DNA of 64,000 nt. Origin: an uncultured Campylobacter sp. (GTDB taxonomy: Bacteria > Campylobacterota > Campylobacteria > Campylobacterales > Campylobacteraceae). This document shows, piece by piece, positions 44,743 through 54,384 of this stretch. The translations under genes were made by a program, and so were the position numbers. The notes beneath the pieces were generated by a model, which was given only the letters and a program-made list of their open reading frames with translations, did not search any database and was not told the DNA's origin. Positions within the stretch are counted from its first letter, which is position 1. Each line of letters begins with the position of its first letter. The stretch covers positions 1-64,000 of the forward strand of contig NZ_CALJPC010000079.1 of the NCBI RefSeq assembly GCF_937981295.1, read 5' to 3'.

Positions 44743-45711
44743 TTACACCGTGCCTTTTTCATACATGGCGCGATTCTTTTCTTTCTCTTTGATACGGCGC
44801 TGTTTTTCAGCCAAAAACGCGCGGTACTTCTCGACATTAAATTTAAACAAAATCAGCATTGGAGCAGCTACAAATACGGAGCTGAATGTTCCTGCTATGA
44901 CGCCTATTAGCATCACGAAGCTAAAACCGTGGATCATCTCGCCGCCCCAAACGAATAAAATCACAATGACGATGAGAGTCGTAAGCGAAGTAAGCAACGT
45001 GCGCGATAGCGTATGAGAGATTGATTCGTTTATAACCTCATCAAGCTTAATCGATTTACTATCTTTTACACCTTCTCGAATTCTATCGAAAACAACGATG
45101 GTATCGTTAAGCGAGTAGCCCATTATAGTTAGCAGTGCGGCTAGAATTTCAAGGTTGAAATCCACGCCGGCTAAAATCATCGCACCTACGGCAACTACGA
45201 CGTCGTGCAGATCCGATAGTACGGCTGCAATCGCAAATCTCCACTCAAACCGCAGGGTGATATAAACCAAAATGAGCGCAAACGACACGCATACCGCTAA
45301 AATTCCGTTTGTGCGAAGCTCCTCGCCGACTTTAGGACCTACGATATCGACCTTGCGAATGTCGAAATTTCCGCTGCCTTGCAAAATTTTTTGCGCCGCT
45401 AAAGCAGGATTATCGCCCAGTTCACTCGCAGCGCCTGAATATCTAATCGTAACTTCTTGATCGCTGCCGAATTCTGTAACGTTGATATTGCCTAAATTTG
45501 CCGCCTCGAAGCGTTTTCTGATCTCATCAAGCGGCGCTTTGGCGTCGTATTTAACCTGAATGAGCGTACCACCGCTAAAATCGATACCGTAATTAATGCC
45601 CTTAATGAAAAACAGCGCAATAGAGCCTATTATCAAAAAAGCAGAAAGCGCGAAGGTAAAATATCTAAATTTCATAAAATCATAAATTTTACCCTTATCG
45701 AACACTTGCAT
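44743..45711 (-). CDS. secF: Protein-export membrane protein SecF
   Basis: Works with SecD and YajC on the Sec translocon, using the proton gradient to help pull proteins across. Six membrane helices; the conserved INYGIDFSGGTLIQVKY after helix 1 and TIMGYSLNDTIVVFDRIRE are SecF signatures. 322 residues. The start overlaps secD by 17 bases with GAGGAGG upstream, so the two are translated together. Confidence 0.96.
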   Translation of the reverse strand: MQVFDKGKIYDFMKFRYFTFALSAFLIIGSIALFFIKGINYGIDFSGGTLIQVKYDAKAPLDEIRKRFEAANLGNINVTEFGSDQEVTIRYSGAASELGDNPALAAQKILQGSGNFDIRKVDIVGPKVGEELRTNGILAVCVSFALILVYITLRFEWRFAIAAVLSDLHDVVVAVGAMILAGVDFNLEILAALLTIMGYSLNDTIVVFDRIREGVKDSKSIKLDEVINESISHTLSRTLLTSLTTLIVIVILFVWGGEMIHGFSFVMLIGVIAGTFSSVFVAAPMLILFKFNVEKYRAFLAEKQRRIKEKEKNRAMYEKGTV

Positions 45712-47299
45712 TTGCGCCTCCTCTTACTTTATAACCGAGCCAAAGCGCGGTATTTTTGCTTTTTTCCATCTTATCCATTACTAGCTCAAACATTCCGTGA
45801 GTGCCTAAAATAGCCGTTATCATCGACGCTACGATACCGATACTCATCGTGACGGCAAAGCCCTTCACTGGACCCGTGCCGTAAGCATAAAGCGCAGCAG
45901 AAGTAATTAGCGTAGTGATATTTGAATCCACGATCGCGCTCATCGCGTTTTCATAGCCTTTATTTATACTTTGGCGGATTGAAACTCCCGTCCTTAGCAC
46001 CTCTCTAACGCGCTCGTTAATGATGACGTTCGCATCTACCGCCATTCCGATAGTTAGTACGATTCCAGCCATTCCAGGAAGCGTCAAAGTAGCGCCGAAT
46101 AGCGCCATACAAGCTATCAAAAACAAGATATTCACCGTAAGCGCGATATCGGCAAAAAGTCCCGCTACGCCGTAGTATAAAATCATAAAGATCAAAATCG
46201 CAACCGCTGCAAGACTAAGCGCCGCCATACTTTTATCGATGCTATCTTGTCCTAGGCTAGGGCCGATGCTGCGTGTCTCTGAGACTTTAACAGGAGCCAA
46301 AAGCGCGCCGCTTCTAAGCGCAATCGCTACGTCGTGCGCCTCCTCGACGCTGAATCCGCCGCTAATCTGACCGCTACCGCCGCCGATGCGCTCGTTTATA
46401 CGCGGCGCTGAGTAAACCTTGCCGTCAAGCACGATAGCTAGGCGTTTACCGACGTTTTTGCCGGTAAAATCGCCAAAAATTTGAGCGCCTTGAGAGTTCA
46501 GCGTAAAATTTATAATCGGCTGGTTGGTGTGCTGATCGAAGGCAACCTTCGCATCGACCAGCATCGCGCCGTCTAAAACCGGAATTTCGTTTATGAGATA
46601 CTTGTAATTCGGATTTTTAACGTCGGGATAAATCACGTCGCCGTAAGCCCTGGCATCCGCTGCGCTAATAGTCTGCGCGCGATCTTGGCGCACGTCGTCC
46701 ACCGCCATAAGCTGCAAGTGAGCCGCTTTGGCGATCAGATCCTTGGCGCGCTGCTCATCCGCTGCGTTTTTGACGCCCGGAAGCTCGACCAAAATATAAC
46801 TCTCGCCCTGCTTTGCTACCGTCGGCTCCGCAAGTCCGAATTGATCTAGGCGGTTTCGGATAGTCTCGACGGCCTGTTCGATCGCGTATTTTTTAGTCGC
46901 TTCGACTTCCTCGGGCGTCAGCGTGACGCGGTATTTTTCGCCAGATTTTTGAATGTCTAATCCGCTTGCGGCGCTATGCAAAATCGCATCAAATTTAGAA
47001 GCCTCGTCTGCGTCTAAAATTTCAAACTCGAACGAATCGCCTTCCAATTTTAGCCCGTCCATCAGTAGATCATCGCGCTTAGCGGCATAATTGACGCTAG
47101 CGGCGATCGATTTGATCTTTGAAACGACCGCCTCGTCGCTTTGAACTTCCAAAAGCATATGCAGGCCGCCTTGCAGATCCAGACCCAAGTTTATCTTGCT
47201 TCCCTTTTCGGTCTGAAAGATCGAAGGCGCGGCAAAAATCGCCGAAAAAATCACCGCAGCCAAAAAGATCAGCAGGCGATATGAAATTTTACTGCTCAT
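45695..47299 (-). CDS. secD: Protein-export membrane protein SecD
   Basis: A 534-residue partner of SecF with one amino-terminal helix, a large periplasmic P1 domain, and five carboxy helices. INLGLDLQGGLHMLLEV, AVETIRNRLDQFGLAEPTV, and GMAVDANVIINERVREVLR are diagnostic. The start overlaps the yajC stop by 11 bases. Confidence 0.97.
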   Translation of the reverse strand: MSSKISYRLLIFLAAVIFSAIFAAPSIFQTEKGSKINLGLDLQGGLHMLLEVQSDEAVVSKIKSIAASVNYAAKRDDLLMDGLKLEGDSFEFEILDADEASKFDAILHSAASGLDIQKSGEKYRVTLTPEEVEATKKYAIEQAVETIRNRLDQFGLAEPTVAKQGESYILVELPGVKNAADEQRAKDLIAKAAHLQLMAVDDVRQDRAQTISAADARAYGDVIYPDVKNPNYKYLINEIPVLDGAMLVDAKVAFDQHTNQPIINFTLNSQGAQIFGDFTGKNVGKRLAIVLDGKVYSAPRINERIGGGSGQISGGFSVEEAHDVAIALRSGALLAPVKVSETRSIGPSLGQDSIDKSMAALSLAAVAILIFMILYYGVAGLFADIALTVNILFLIACMALFGATLTLPGMAGIVLTIGMAVDANVIINERVREVLRTGVSIRQSINKGYENAMSAIVDSNITTLITSAALYAYGTGPVKGFAVTMSIGIVASMITAILGTHGMFELVMDKMEKSKNTALWLGYKVRGGANASVR

Positions 47300-47561
47300 C
47301 TAATTTTCTTGCTACGAATTGTTTATCAAGCTCAACCATGACCTCATCGTTAAGCTTAACTGTGATAAAATCATTGTTTGTTTTCACGACCGTGCATTTT
47401 ATGCCACCGCTAGTTATGATCTTATCGCCTTTGCCGAGCGCATCGACCATCGCTTTATGATCCTTGGCCTGCTTTTGCTGCGGTCTGATAATCAAAAAAT
47501 ACATAATCGCAAAGATTACGACGATAGGCAGGATTGATGCAAAGAAGTTTCCTTGTTCCAT
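47289..47561 (-). CDS. yajC: Preprotein translocase subunit YajC
   Basis: A 90-residue protein with a single membrane helix and MYFLIIRPQQKQAKDHK, the standard YajC motif, then an SH3-like beta domain with LGKGDKIITSGGIKC. AAGGAAA precedes the ATG. It is the first gene of the minus-strand run that continues toward the polysaccharide cluster. Its 5' end overlaps the 5' end of the divergent lnt gene by 28 bases. Confidence 0.95.
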   Translation of the reverse strand: MEQGNFFASILPIVVIFAIMYFLIIRPQQKQAKDHKAMVDALGKGDKIITSGGIKCTVVKTNNDFITVKLNDEVMVELDKQFVARKLDEQ

Positions 47562-48880
47562 GTGTTTCCTTCATTAGAAATTTAAAAAGTAGCTATTTTA
47601 CATTAAGTTACATAAATAAAGGCTTTGTTCTTGCCCTTGCGCTTTCAAATTTTATTTTCGTAGAAATTTTAAGCTCTAAATTTGACGGTTTAGTCGCCCT
47701 GGCAGCGGAATTTTTCTCGCCTCTGATCGCGATAGCGGCACTTTTTTATCTGCTAAAAGCAAGCAAAGCGGAGTGGTTTTGGTGCGGATTTTTTATCGGC
47801 GCGCTGTGGATGCACTGGATCAGTTTCAGCCTGATCTATTTCGATCTTGCGTTTTTAATCCCGCTTGAAATTCTTGGAATTTGCCTCGTTTATGCCTTTA
47901 TTTTCCGCATCTTTGCGATCTTTGACGCGCCGGTTTTGCGCGCTGCGTGCCTTTTAGCGCTGAAATTTATCCATCCTTTCGGCTTTGATTGGCTAAATTT
48001 TGAACTGCTGCTAAGCCATGGAATTTTCAGAGCCGATCTTAGCGCGCTGGCTCTTGTTTTAGCGGGACTTTGCGCAGTTTTGTATCTACGCGGACGAGGC
48101 GCGGCGGCTAAGCTTAACGCCTCGATTTTCGCGGCGTTTTTGATCTGCGCGCTGCAATTCGGCCAAAAAGAGCCCGAGCCACTACCGATTAAAATTTCAC
48201 TCGCAAACACCGATATTTCGCAGCATGACATCTGGGCGAAAGATAAAATTTTATCCGCCGCGTTGGCAAATTTGGCTCGGATTGATGATGCGATCGCAGA
48301 GGGACAAGACGCGATAATACTGCCCGAGAGCGCCTTTGCGATGCCGCTAAATTTAGAAAACGTGCTAGTTGGAGCTCTAAAGGAAAAATCGCGCGCAATT
48401 ACTATCGTAGCGGGCGCAGAAGCGTATGAGAACGGGAAATTTTACAACAGCGCCTATCTTTTTGCAAACGGGGAAATGAGCCGCTTCGATAAGCACATTT
48501 TGGTGCCGTTTGGCGAAATGGTGCCGCTGCCGGAATTCGCGCGAAATTTCATCAACCGCGTGCTGCTAGGCGGCGCGACCGATTTTTCCACAGCTAGCGG
48601 CTTTAGCGACTACGAGCTTGGCGGGCGAAGCGTAAGAAGCGCTGTTTGCTACGAGGCTACGCGCGCGGAGCTTTACGAGGGCTCGCCCAAATACGTCGTA
48701 GCGATCAGCAATAACGGCTGGTTTGTGCCGAGCTACGAGCCCTATTTGCAGCGCCTCATAATCCGCTACTACGCGAGCTTGCACGGTACATTGATCTATC
48801 ACGCCGTAAACGGCAGTGCTAGCGAGATAATCGCTCCGAAAAAGATCTGGATAAACCGCCTTAAAGATCATCTAAAATAG
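47534..48880 (+). CDS. lnt: Apolipoprotein N-acyltransferase
   Basis: Adds the third acyl chain to lipoproteins at the inner membrane. The amino half has about six hydrophobic helices. The carboxy nitrilase-like domain shows the catalytic triad: Glu in ILPESAFAM (about residue 263), Lys in RFDKHILVPFGE (about 320) and Cys in SAVCYEATR (about 373). 448 residues, short but usual for Campylobacter. The only plausible starts (ATG 47534 or 47537) lie inside the opposite-strand yajC gene; no other start codon occurs before the first helix. Confidence 0.9.
   Translation: MMQRSFLVPCVSFIRNLKSSYFTLSYINKGFVLALALSNFIFVEILSSKFDGLVALAAEFFSPLIAIAALFYLLKASKAEWFWCGFFIGALWMHWISFSLIYFDLAFLIPLEILGICLVYAFIFRIFAIFDAPVLRAACLLALKFIHPFGFDWLNFELLLSHGIFRADLSALALVLAGLCAVLYLRGRGAAAKLNASIFAAFLICALQFGQKEPEPLPIKISLANTDISQHDIWAKDKILSAALANLARIDDAIAEGQDAIILPESAFAMPLNLENVLVGALKEKSRAITIVAGAEAYENGKFYNSAYLFANGEMSRFDKHILVPFGEMVPLPEFARNFINRVLLGGATDFSTASGFSDYELGGRSVRSAVCYEATRAELYEGSPKYVVAISNNGWFVPSYEPYLQRLIIRYYASLHGTLIYHAVNGSASEIIAPKKIWINRLKDHLK
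47595..47600 (-). promoter_or_regulatory. Possible -10 element for yajC-secDF
   Basis: On the minus strand TAAAAT, preceded by TTAATG, lies 33 bases before the yajC ATG. This fits the AT-rich -10 used by Campylobacter sigma-70, which needs little -35. It lies inside the lnt coding region. Assigned by eye only. Confidence 0.3.
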
Positions 48881-48909
48881 CCTAAAAAGTTATTTTTAAA
48901 CGACTTTTG

Positions 48910-48915
48910 GATAAT
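48910..48915 (+). promoter_or_regulatory. Possible -10 element for pyrH
   Basis: GATAAT in the 64-base gap between lnt and pyrH, followed by an AT-rich stretch and TAGGAG before the pyrH ATG. It resembles the Campylobacter sigma-70 -10 box; no -35 is evident. Confidence 0.3.
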
Positions 48916-48944
48916 ATTTTAAAATTTTATTAGGAGCTAAATTT

Positions 48945-49664
48945 ATGGCTAAATACAATCGCATACTCGTAAAATTTTCGGGTGAAGCGCTAGCGGGAGA
49001 GAACGGCTTTGGGATCGACAGCGAAATTTTAAAATTTATCGCTAAAGAGATCAAGCAGCTCGTAGAGGGCGGCATCGAAGTAGGCATCGTAATCGGCGGC
49101 GGCAACATCATTAGAGGCGTAAGCGCCGCGGCTAGCGGTATCATAAAGCGCACCAGCGGCGATCATATGGGTATGCTAGCCACCGTCATAAACGCAATCG
49201 CTATGAGAGAAGCGCTGGAATACGCAGGCATGGATGTGCGCGTGCAAAGTGCGATAAAGATGGAAGCGATCTGCGAGACCTTCATCATCGGTCGCGCCAA
49301 AAGGCACCTCGAAAAAGGTCGCGTCGTGATCTTTGCCGCAGGCACGGGAAATCCCTTCTTTACGACCGATACTGCGGGCACTCTCCGCGCTATCGAGATC
49401 GGAGCCGACGCCATCATCAAAGCCACGAAGGTAATGGGGATCTACGACAAAGATCCGCAAAAATTTAAAGACGCCAAATTGCTTTCCAAAGTCACTTACG
49501 ACCAAGCCTTGCACGACAATATCAGGGTGATGGACGATACGGCTATCGCACTTGCCAAGGATAATGCGCTTCCGATCATCGTATGCAATATGTTTAAAAG
49601 CGGAAATTTATACAAAATCGTCGATGGCGGAGATCTAAGCTCCTGCTCGATCGTAAAAAACTGA
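48945..49664 (+). CDS. pyrH: UMP kinase
   Basis: Phosphorylates UMP to UDP in pyrimidine nucleotide synthesis. Amino-acid-kinase fold: RILVKFSGEALAGENGFGID at the start, GIVIGGGNIIRG, DHMGMLATVINAIAMREAL and ATKVMGIYDKDPQKF. 239 residues, full length. TAGGAG lies about eight bases before the ATG. First of a plus-strand run with rpoZ, spoT and tyrS. Confidence 0.97.
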   Translation: MAKYNRILVKFSGEALAGENGFGIDSEILKFIAKEIKQLVEGGIEVGIVIGGGNIIRGVSAAASGIIKRTSGDHMGMLATVINAIAMREALEYAGMDVRVQSAIKMEAICETFIIGRAKRHLEKGRVVIFAAGTGNPFFTTDTAGTLRAIEIGADAIIKATKVMGIYDKDPQKFKDAKLLSKVTYDQALHDNIRVMDDTAIALAKDNALPIIVCNMFKSGNLYKIVDGGDLSSCSIVKN

Positions 49665-49687
49665 AATTTTAAATTTAAGGAGAATTG

Positions 49688-49906
49688 ATGAGAACCGAAC
49701 AAATTGTAGCTAAGGCCTTAAAAGTAACGGGCGGAGACCGATATAAGCTATCTTTGATGATAAGCAAACGCGCCGAGCAGCTAGCTGCAGGCGAACCGCC
49801 GCTGATAGAGAACGTAGATACTCGCAGGATGAAATTTGCCGATATAGCAATCTTGGAACTAGCCGAAGGTAAGATCGCATTAGATGGAATCGTTGACAAG
49901 GATTAA
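49688..49906 (+). CDS. rpoZ: RNA polymerase omega subunit
   Basis: A 72-residue protein starting MRTEQIVAKALKVTGGDRYKLSLM; the ISKRAEQLAAGEPPLIE segment matches the omega core that helps fold the beta-prime subunit. ATG 49688 is chosen over the TTG just before it, since AAGGAG is spaced for it. The end overlaps spoT by 23 bases. Confidence 0.92.
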   Translation: MRTEQIVAKALKVTGGDRYKLSLMISKRAEQLAAGEPPLIENVDTRRMKFADIAILELAEGKIALDGIVDKD

Positions 49907-52076
49907 TGATAACTTCTTAGAAAGTCTTATCGAAGACGTTGTCGATACCAAAGACATTCAAAGCGCCAAGCAGCTGCTTTATAATCTAAAAGAGCCCACT
50001 CCGCTGCTAGTGGATGCTATAAATTTATGCATCGCGCAGCATGACGGGCAGTTTCGCAAAAGTGGCGAGCCGTATGCGATCCATCCGATTTTGGTAGCTT
50101 GCTTCGTATCTTTTATGGGCGGAGACGACCCAATGGTGATATCTGCGCTACTACACGACGTAGTAGAGGATACAGATTACAGCATCGAGCAGGTTAGACA
50201 AAGATTCGGCGACGAAGTAGCCAAAATCGTAGAAGGGCTTACTAAAATCGTAAACATCAGGGAGGATAAGCTGGCTCCATCCGGCGATAGTAACGCCAAG
50301 CTACGCACTACCGCGCTTACCTTCCGCAGGATGCTGATGATCTCCATTAACGATCAGCGCGTTTTGGTAGTCAAGCTCTGCGATAGGCTGCACAATATGC
50401 TAACCCTAGACGCACTTCGCCCAGATAAGCAAAAACGTATCGGCGAGGAGACGCTTTTGGTTTACGCGCCAATCGCGCACAGGCTTGGAATTTCATCGAT
50501 CAAAAACGTGCTTGAAGATCTTAGCTTCAAATACGTTATGCCTAAAGAGTACTCGGCGATCGCCGATTACGTCGAGGAGCATAAGCAGCAGCTTCAGATG
50601 AGCTTGAGCAAATTTAGCGAAAAGATCAAGGAGTATATGCTTTCAAACGGCTTTAGTGAAGGTAGCTTTGAGATCCAAAAGCGAATGAAACACTACTACT
50701 CGATCTTTTTAAAGATGCAGCGCAAAGGAATTTCGATCGAGGAAGTGCTTGATCTTTTGGCTATCCGCATCATCGTGCAAAAGCCGATGGACTGCTATTT
50801 GGCTCTTGGCATCATCCATACTAAATTTAATCCGCTCATATCGCGCTTTAAGGATTATATCGCACTGCCGAAGCAAAACGGCTATCAGACGATCCACACG
50901 ACCGTTTTTAACGAAAGTATGATCGTAGAGGTACAGATCCGCACCTTTGATATGCACAACACCGCGGAATTCGGCGTCGCAGCGCACTGGAAATATAAAT
51001 ATAGCGGCTCAATCAATCCGAAGCTTGATTGGCTAAACGACATCGGCATGCAGGAAGAGGACGACGCCAACGCCGAGGATCTTTACGAATACGCTAAAGA
51101 CAGCCTCTACGTAGAAGATATCGCCGTGTATTCGCCCAAGGGCGGAATTTTTACATTGCCGCGCGGTGCTACGGCGCTTGATTACGCCTATGAGATACAC
51201 TCTCAAGTGGGCTTAAAAGCGACCGAGGCCTTTATAAACCGCGTCAAGGTGCCGCTTCTTACGGAGCTTAAAAACGGAGATATCGTTCATATCATCACCG
51301 GAAGCGAGCCACACTACCGCTGCAGCTGGCTAAGCTCTGTAAAAACGGGCAAGGCGCGCGCGACGATAAAGGCATTTTGCAAGCAAAAGATCAGAGATAT
51401 AAATTTTGAAGTAGCGATTAAAATTTTATGCGCGATCTTTACGACGAGTAAGGAGAGCATTCTAAGCTGGCTTGAAAAAGAAAATTTAAGCAAAAAGATT
51501 GGCAAAGCTGCCTACGACTCGGTATTTTTAAAAGACGTCGTAAATGCGCTGAAAAAATATCCGCTCAAAGAGAAATTTTTCAATATGAAATTTCGCAGCA
51601 AGTATGAGATTGAGAAGCAAAAATTTGACAACATCGTGGTGTATTCAAATTTTAAAATCGACGAGGTTGAGTTTGATTACTGCTGCAACCCAAAGCGCGG
51701 TGACGACATCATCGGCTTTCGCAACGGACACGGCGTGACGGTGCATCATAAGCTGTGCGAACGTGCAAGCGAGCTAATCAAAACCGATGAGATGATCTTC
51801 GTAAAATGGACGCGCAATGCGCCGCACCGCTACAAGATCATATTAAATTTAGAAAACAAGCGCGGCTCGCTGGCGACGTTTTTGAACTATTTAGTCAAGC
51901 TCGAGATCGATCTGGTGTCGATAAGCCTCAACGAAAATAGCGAAACGACGTCGGATTATTTTGAGATTATCATCGAGCTAAACGAAAATTTAGACTCCAC
52001 GGAGATTAAAGACAAACTCAAAAACCGCTTTAAAATCGTGGATTTCGTATCACTTACGGACGTATATAAAAACTAA
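49884..52076 (+). CDS. spoT: RelA/SpoT-family (p)ppGpp synthetase/hydrolase
   Basis: Bifunctional stringent-response enzyme. The HD hydrolase domain is at about 50-200, with YAIHPILVACFVSFMGGDDP and the intact HDxxED in LLHDVVEDT, so hydrolysis is likely kept. The synthetase domain is at about 240-350, with LLAIRIIVQ, NGYQTIHTTVF and VEVQIRT. The TGS domain is near 405-465 (VYSPKGGIFTLPRGATALDY) and a carboxy ACT domain follows. 730 residues, as usual for the single Campylobacter enzyme. The ATG at 49884 overlaps rpoZ; a TTG three codons later is an alternative. Confidence 0.95.
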   Translation: MESLTRINDNFLESLIEDVVDTKDIQSAKQLLYNLKEPTPLLVDAINLCIAQHDGQFRKSGEPYAIHPILVACFVSFMGGDDPMVISALLHDVVEDTDYSIEQVRQRFGDEVAKIVEGLTKIVNIREDKLAPSGDSNAKLRTTALTFRRMLMISINDQRVLVVKLCDRLHNMLTLDALRPDKQKRIGEETLLVYAPIAHRLGISSIKNVLEDLSFKYVMPKEYSAIADYVEEHKQQLQMSLSKFSEKIKEYMLSNGFSEGSFEIQKRMKHYYSIFLKMQRKGISIEEVLDLLAIRIIVQKPMDCYLALGIIHTKFNPLISRFKDYIALPKQNGYQTIHTTVFNESMIVEVQIRTFDMHNTAEFGVAAHWKYKYSGSINPKLDWLNDIGMQEEDDANAEDLYEYAKDSLYVEDIAVYSPKGGIFTLPRGATALDYAYEIHSQVGLKATEAFINRVKVPLLTELKNGDIVHIITGSEPHYRCSWLSSVKTGKARATIKAFCKQKIRDINFEVAIKILCAIFTTSKESILSWLEKENLSKKIGKAAYDSVFLKDVVNALKKYPLKEKFFNMKFRSKYEIEKQKFDNIVVYSNFKIDEVEFDYCCNPKRGDDIIGFRNGHGVTVHHKLCERASELIKTDEMIFVKWTRNAPHRYKIILNLENKRGSLATFLNYLVKLEIDLVSISLNENSETTSDYFEIIIELNENLDSTEIKDKLKNRFKIVDFVSLTDVYKN

Positions 52077-52090
52077 ATAAGGGAGAGCAA

Positions 52091-53296
52091 ATGGCTGACA
52101 TTCAAGGCATTATGGAAAATTTTAAGCGCGGCGTCGCGGAAATCATCGGCGAGGAGCAGATTGAGGCGCTGATTAGGCGCTATTACGACAGCGGCGAGGT
52201 CTTTTACGTCAAAATCGGCATGGATCCCACTGCTGCGGATCTGCACCTAGGACACGCCGTCGTGCTAAATAAGCTTGCATTTTTGCAAAACCACGGCGCG
52301 ATCGTGCAATTTCTAATCGGTGATTTTACTGCTCAAATCGGAGATCCTACAGGCAAGAGCGAGACTCGCAAGAAGCTAGCGCGCGAAATCGTGCTTCAAA
52401 ACGCCAAAACCTACGAGCAGCAGGTCTTTAAAATTCTAAATCCCGCCAAAACCAAGGTGATGTTTAACTCCGAATGGACCAACCGCCTAGGCGCTAGCGG
52501 TATGATCGAGCTATCAAGCACTTTCAATGTTGCCCGGATGCTCGAGCGCGACGACTTCGAGAAGCGCTACAAGGCCGAACAGCCGATCAGCATCAGCGAG
52601 TTTATGTATCCGCTACTGCAAGGATACGACAGCGTTTGCATGAAATGCGATATAGAATTTGGCGGTACCGATCAGAAATTTAATCTTTTAATGGGTCGCC
52701 AGCTACAAAGAATTTATGATGTCGGCAAAGAACAAAGCGTCGTGATGATGCCGCTTTTGGTAGGTACCGACGGCACAAACAAAATGAGCAAAAGCCTTGG
52801 TAACTACATCGGCGTAACCGATACGCCGCATGATATGTACGGCAAGGTGATGAGTATCAGCGATGCGTTAATGTGGGATTGGTATAATCTGCTAAGCCAA
52901 AAGAGCAGCGAAGATATTGAGCTAATAAAAGGCTTCGTAGCGGATGGCTCGATCCATCCTAAGGCGGTTAAGGAGGAGCTTGCCTCCGAGATCGTCACGC
53001 AATTTTATGACGAAAATACCGCCTTTGAGGCCAAGCAGGAATTTGACCGCGTCCACGGTGCTGGCGAGCTCCCTAGCGAGATCAAGGAATATCACGTAAG
53101 CTCGCCTGCATGGATCGTAAAAGCGCTAATTAGCTGCAAGCTTGCCGTCTCTAGCTCGGATGCGCGCAGGCTGATAAAATCAAACGCCGTCAGTATCGAT
53201 CAAAATAAAATTTTAGATGAGCAGCTTCAGCTTAGCTCGGGCGAATACACGCTTCAAGTAGGGAAGAAAAAATTCGCCAAATTAAAGGTGGATTAA
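52091..53296 (+). CDS. tyrS: Tyrosyl-tRNA synthetase
   Basis: Class I synthetase of 401 residues. KIGMDPTAADLHLGHAVVLN contains the HIGH box (HLGH), GGTDQKFNLLMGR binds the substrate, and KMSKSLGNYIG is the KMSKS loop. A carboxy S4 domain (SSSDARRLIKSNAVSID) follows. This is the TyrZ-like bacterial form. AAGGGAGAG precedes the ATG. Confidence 0.96.
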   Translation: MADIQGIMENFKRGVAEIIGEEQIEALIRRYYDSGEVFYVKIGMDPTAADLHLGHAVVLNKLAFLQNHGAIVQFLIGDFTAQIGDPTGKSETRKKLAREIVLQNAKTYEQQVFKILNPAKTKVMFNSEWTNRLGASGMIELSSTFNVARMLERDDFEKRYKAEQPISISEFMYPLLQGYDSVCMKCDIEFGGTDQKFNLLMGRQLQRIYDVGKEQSVVMMPLLVGTDGTNKMSKSLGNYIGVTDTPHDMYGKVMSISDALMWDWYNLLSQKSSEDIELIKGFVADGSIHPKAVKEELASEIVTQFYDENTAFEAKQEFDRVHGAGELPSEIKEYHVSSPAWIVKALISCKLAVSSSDARRLIKSNAVSIDQNKILDEQLQLSSGEYTLQVGKKKFAKLKVD

Positions 53297-54384
53297 TGAG
53301 TATAAAAATAGGCAAACACGAGATTGCGCACCCGATAATTCAAGGCGGCATGGGACTTGGTATCAGCTGGGACAATCTCGCCGGCAATGTCAGCCTAAAC
53401 GGCTGTCTAGGCGTCATTAGCTCGGTCGGCACCGGCTATTACGAAAATCTTAAATTTGCCAAAAAATCGCTCGATGGCAGACCATATCAAAGCGAGAATT
53501 TTTATAGCAAAGAGGCGCTTTTTACCATCGTGCAAAACGCCCGTAAAATTTGCGGCGATGCGCCTTTGGGGATGAACGTAATGTGTGCGGCGAACGACTA
53601 CGAGCGCATCGTAAGGGATTCGTGCGAAGCAGGTATCGACATCATCATAAGCGGTGCGGGTCTTCCTACCAATCTGCCGGAATTTACGGCAGATTTCCCG
53701 GACGTCGCGCTCGTGCCTATCGTCTCCTCCGCTAAGGCTCTTAAGATCATCGCCAAACGTTGGAAGCAGCGCTACGACAGAATTCCCGACGCCGTAGTGC
53801 TCGAAGGTCCTCTTAGCGGCGGGCATCAGGGCTTTACCTACGAGCAGTGTGGCGATCCGGCGTTTGCGCTAGATAATCTAATCCCGCAAGTAAAAGCGGA
53901 AATCTCGCAATGGGGCAGCTTCCCGCTATTTGTCGCAGGCGGAATTTGGGATAAAACCGACATCGATCGCGTGAAGTCTTTGGGCGCGGACGGCGTGCAG
54001 ATGGGTACGCGCTTCATCGGCACCTTTGAATGCGACGCCGCGGAGGAATTTAAGCAGGTGCTTCTTAACGCCAAAAAAGAGGACATCCAGCTTCTAAAAT
54101 CACCCGTAGGCTATCCCGCGCGCGGCATTCATACCAATCTGCAAGATATGATCGCCGCAGGCACGGCGCCTAAGATCCGCTGTATCAGCAACTGCGTAAG
54201 CCCATGCGAGCGCGGCAAAGGCGCTAACGCCGTAGGATACTGCATCGCAGACCGCCTAAGCGACGCGTATCTGGGCAAAACGCAAAGCGGCCTGTTTTTC
54301 ACGGGTGCCAACGGATGGCGATTAAACGAGATAATATCCGTGAAGGAATTGATAGAAAAACTTATAAATGGCGAAGATAGTTAA
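53296..54384 (+). CDS. Nitronate monooxygenase / FabK-like flavin oxidoreductase
   Basis: A 362-residue FMN-dependent TIM-barrel protein of the 2-nitropropane dioxygenase family: HPIIQGGMGLGISWDNLAG at the start, LGMNVMCAANDYERIV, IIISGAGLPTNLPEF, LEGPLSGGHQGF and GADGVQMGTRFIGTFEC bind FMN. Such proteins oxidise nitronates or, in the FabK branch, reduce enoyl-ACP. The ISNCVSPCERGKGANAVGYC segment with several cysteines is typical of a subgroup common in epsilonproteobacteria. Substrate unknown. It shares one base with the tyrS stop. Confidence 0.87.
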   Translation: MSIKIGKHEIAHPIIQGGMGLGISWDNLAGNVSLNGCLGVISSVGTGYYENLKFAKKSLDGRPYQSENFYSKEALFTIVQNARKICGDAPLGMNVMCAANDYERIVRDSCEAGIDIIISGAGLPTNLPEFTADFPDVALVPIVSSAKALKIIAKRWKQRYDRIPDAVVLEGPLSGGHQGFTYEQCGDPAFALDNLIPQVKAEISQWGSFPLFVAGGIWDKTDIDRVKSLGADGVQMGTRFIGTFECDAAEEFKQVLLNAKKEDIQLLKSPVGYPARGIHTNLQDMIAAGTAPKIRCISNCVSPCERGKGANAVGYCIADRLSDAYLGKTQSGLFFTGANGWRLNEIISVKELIEKLINGEDS

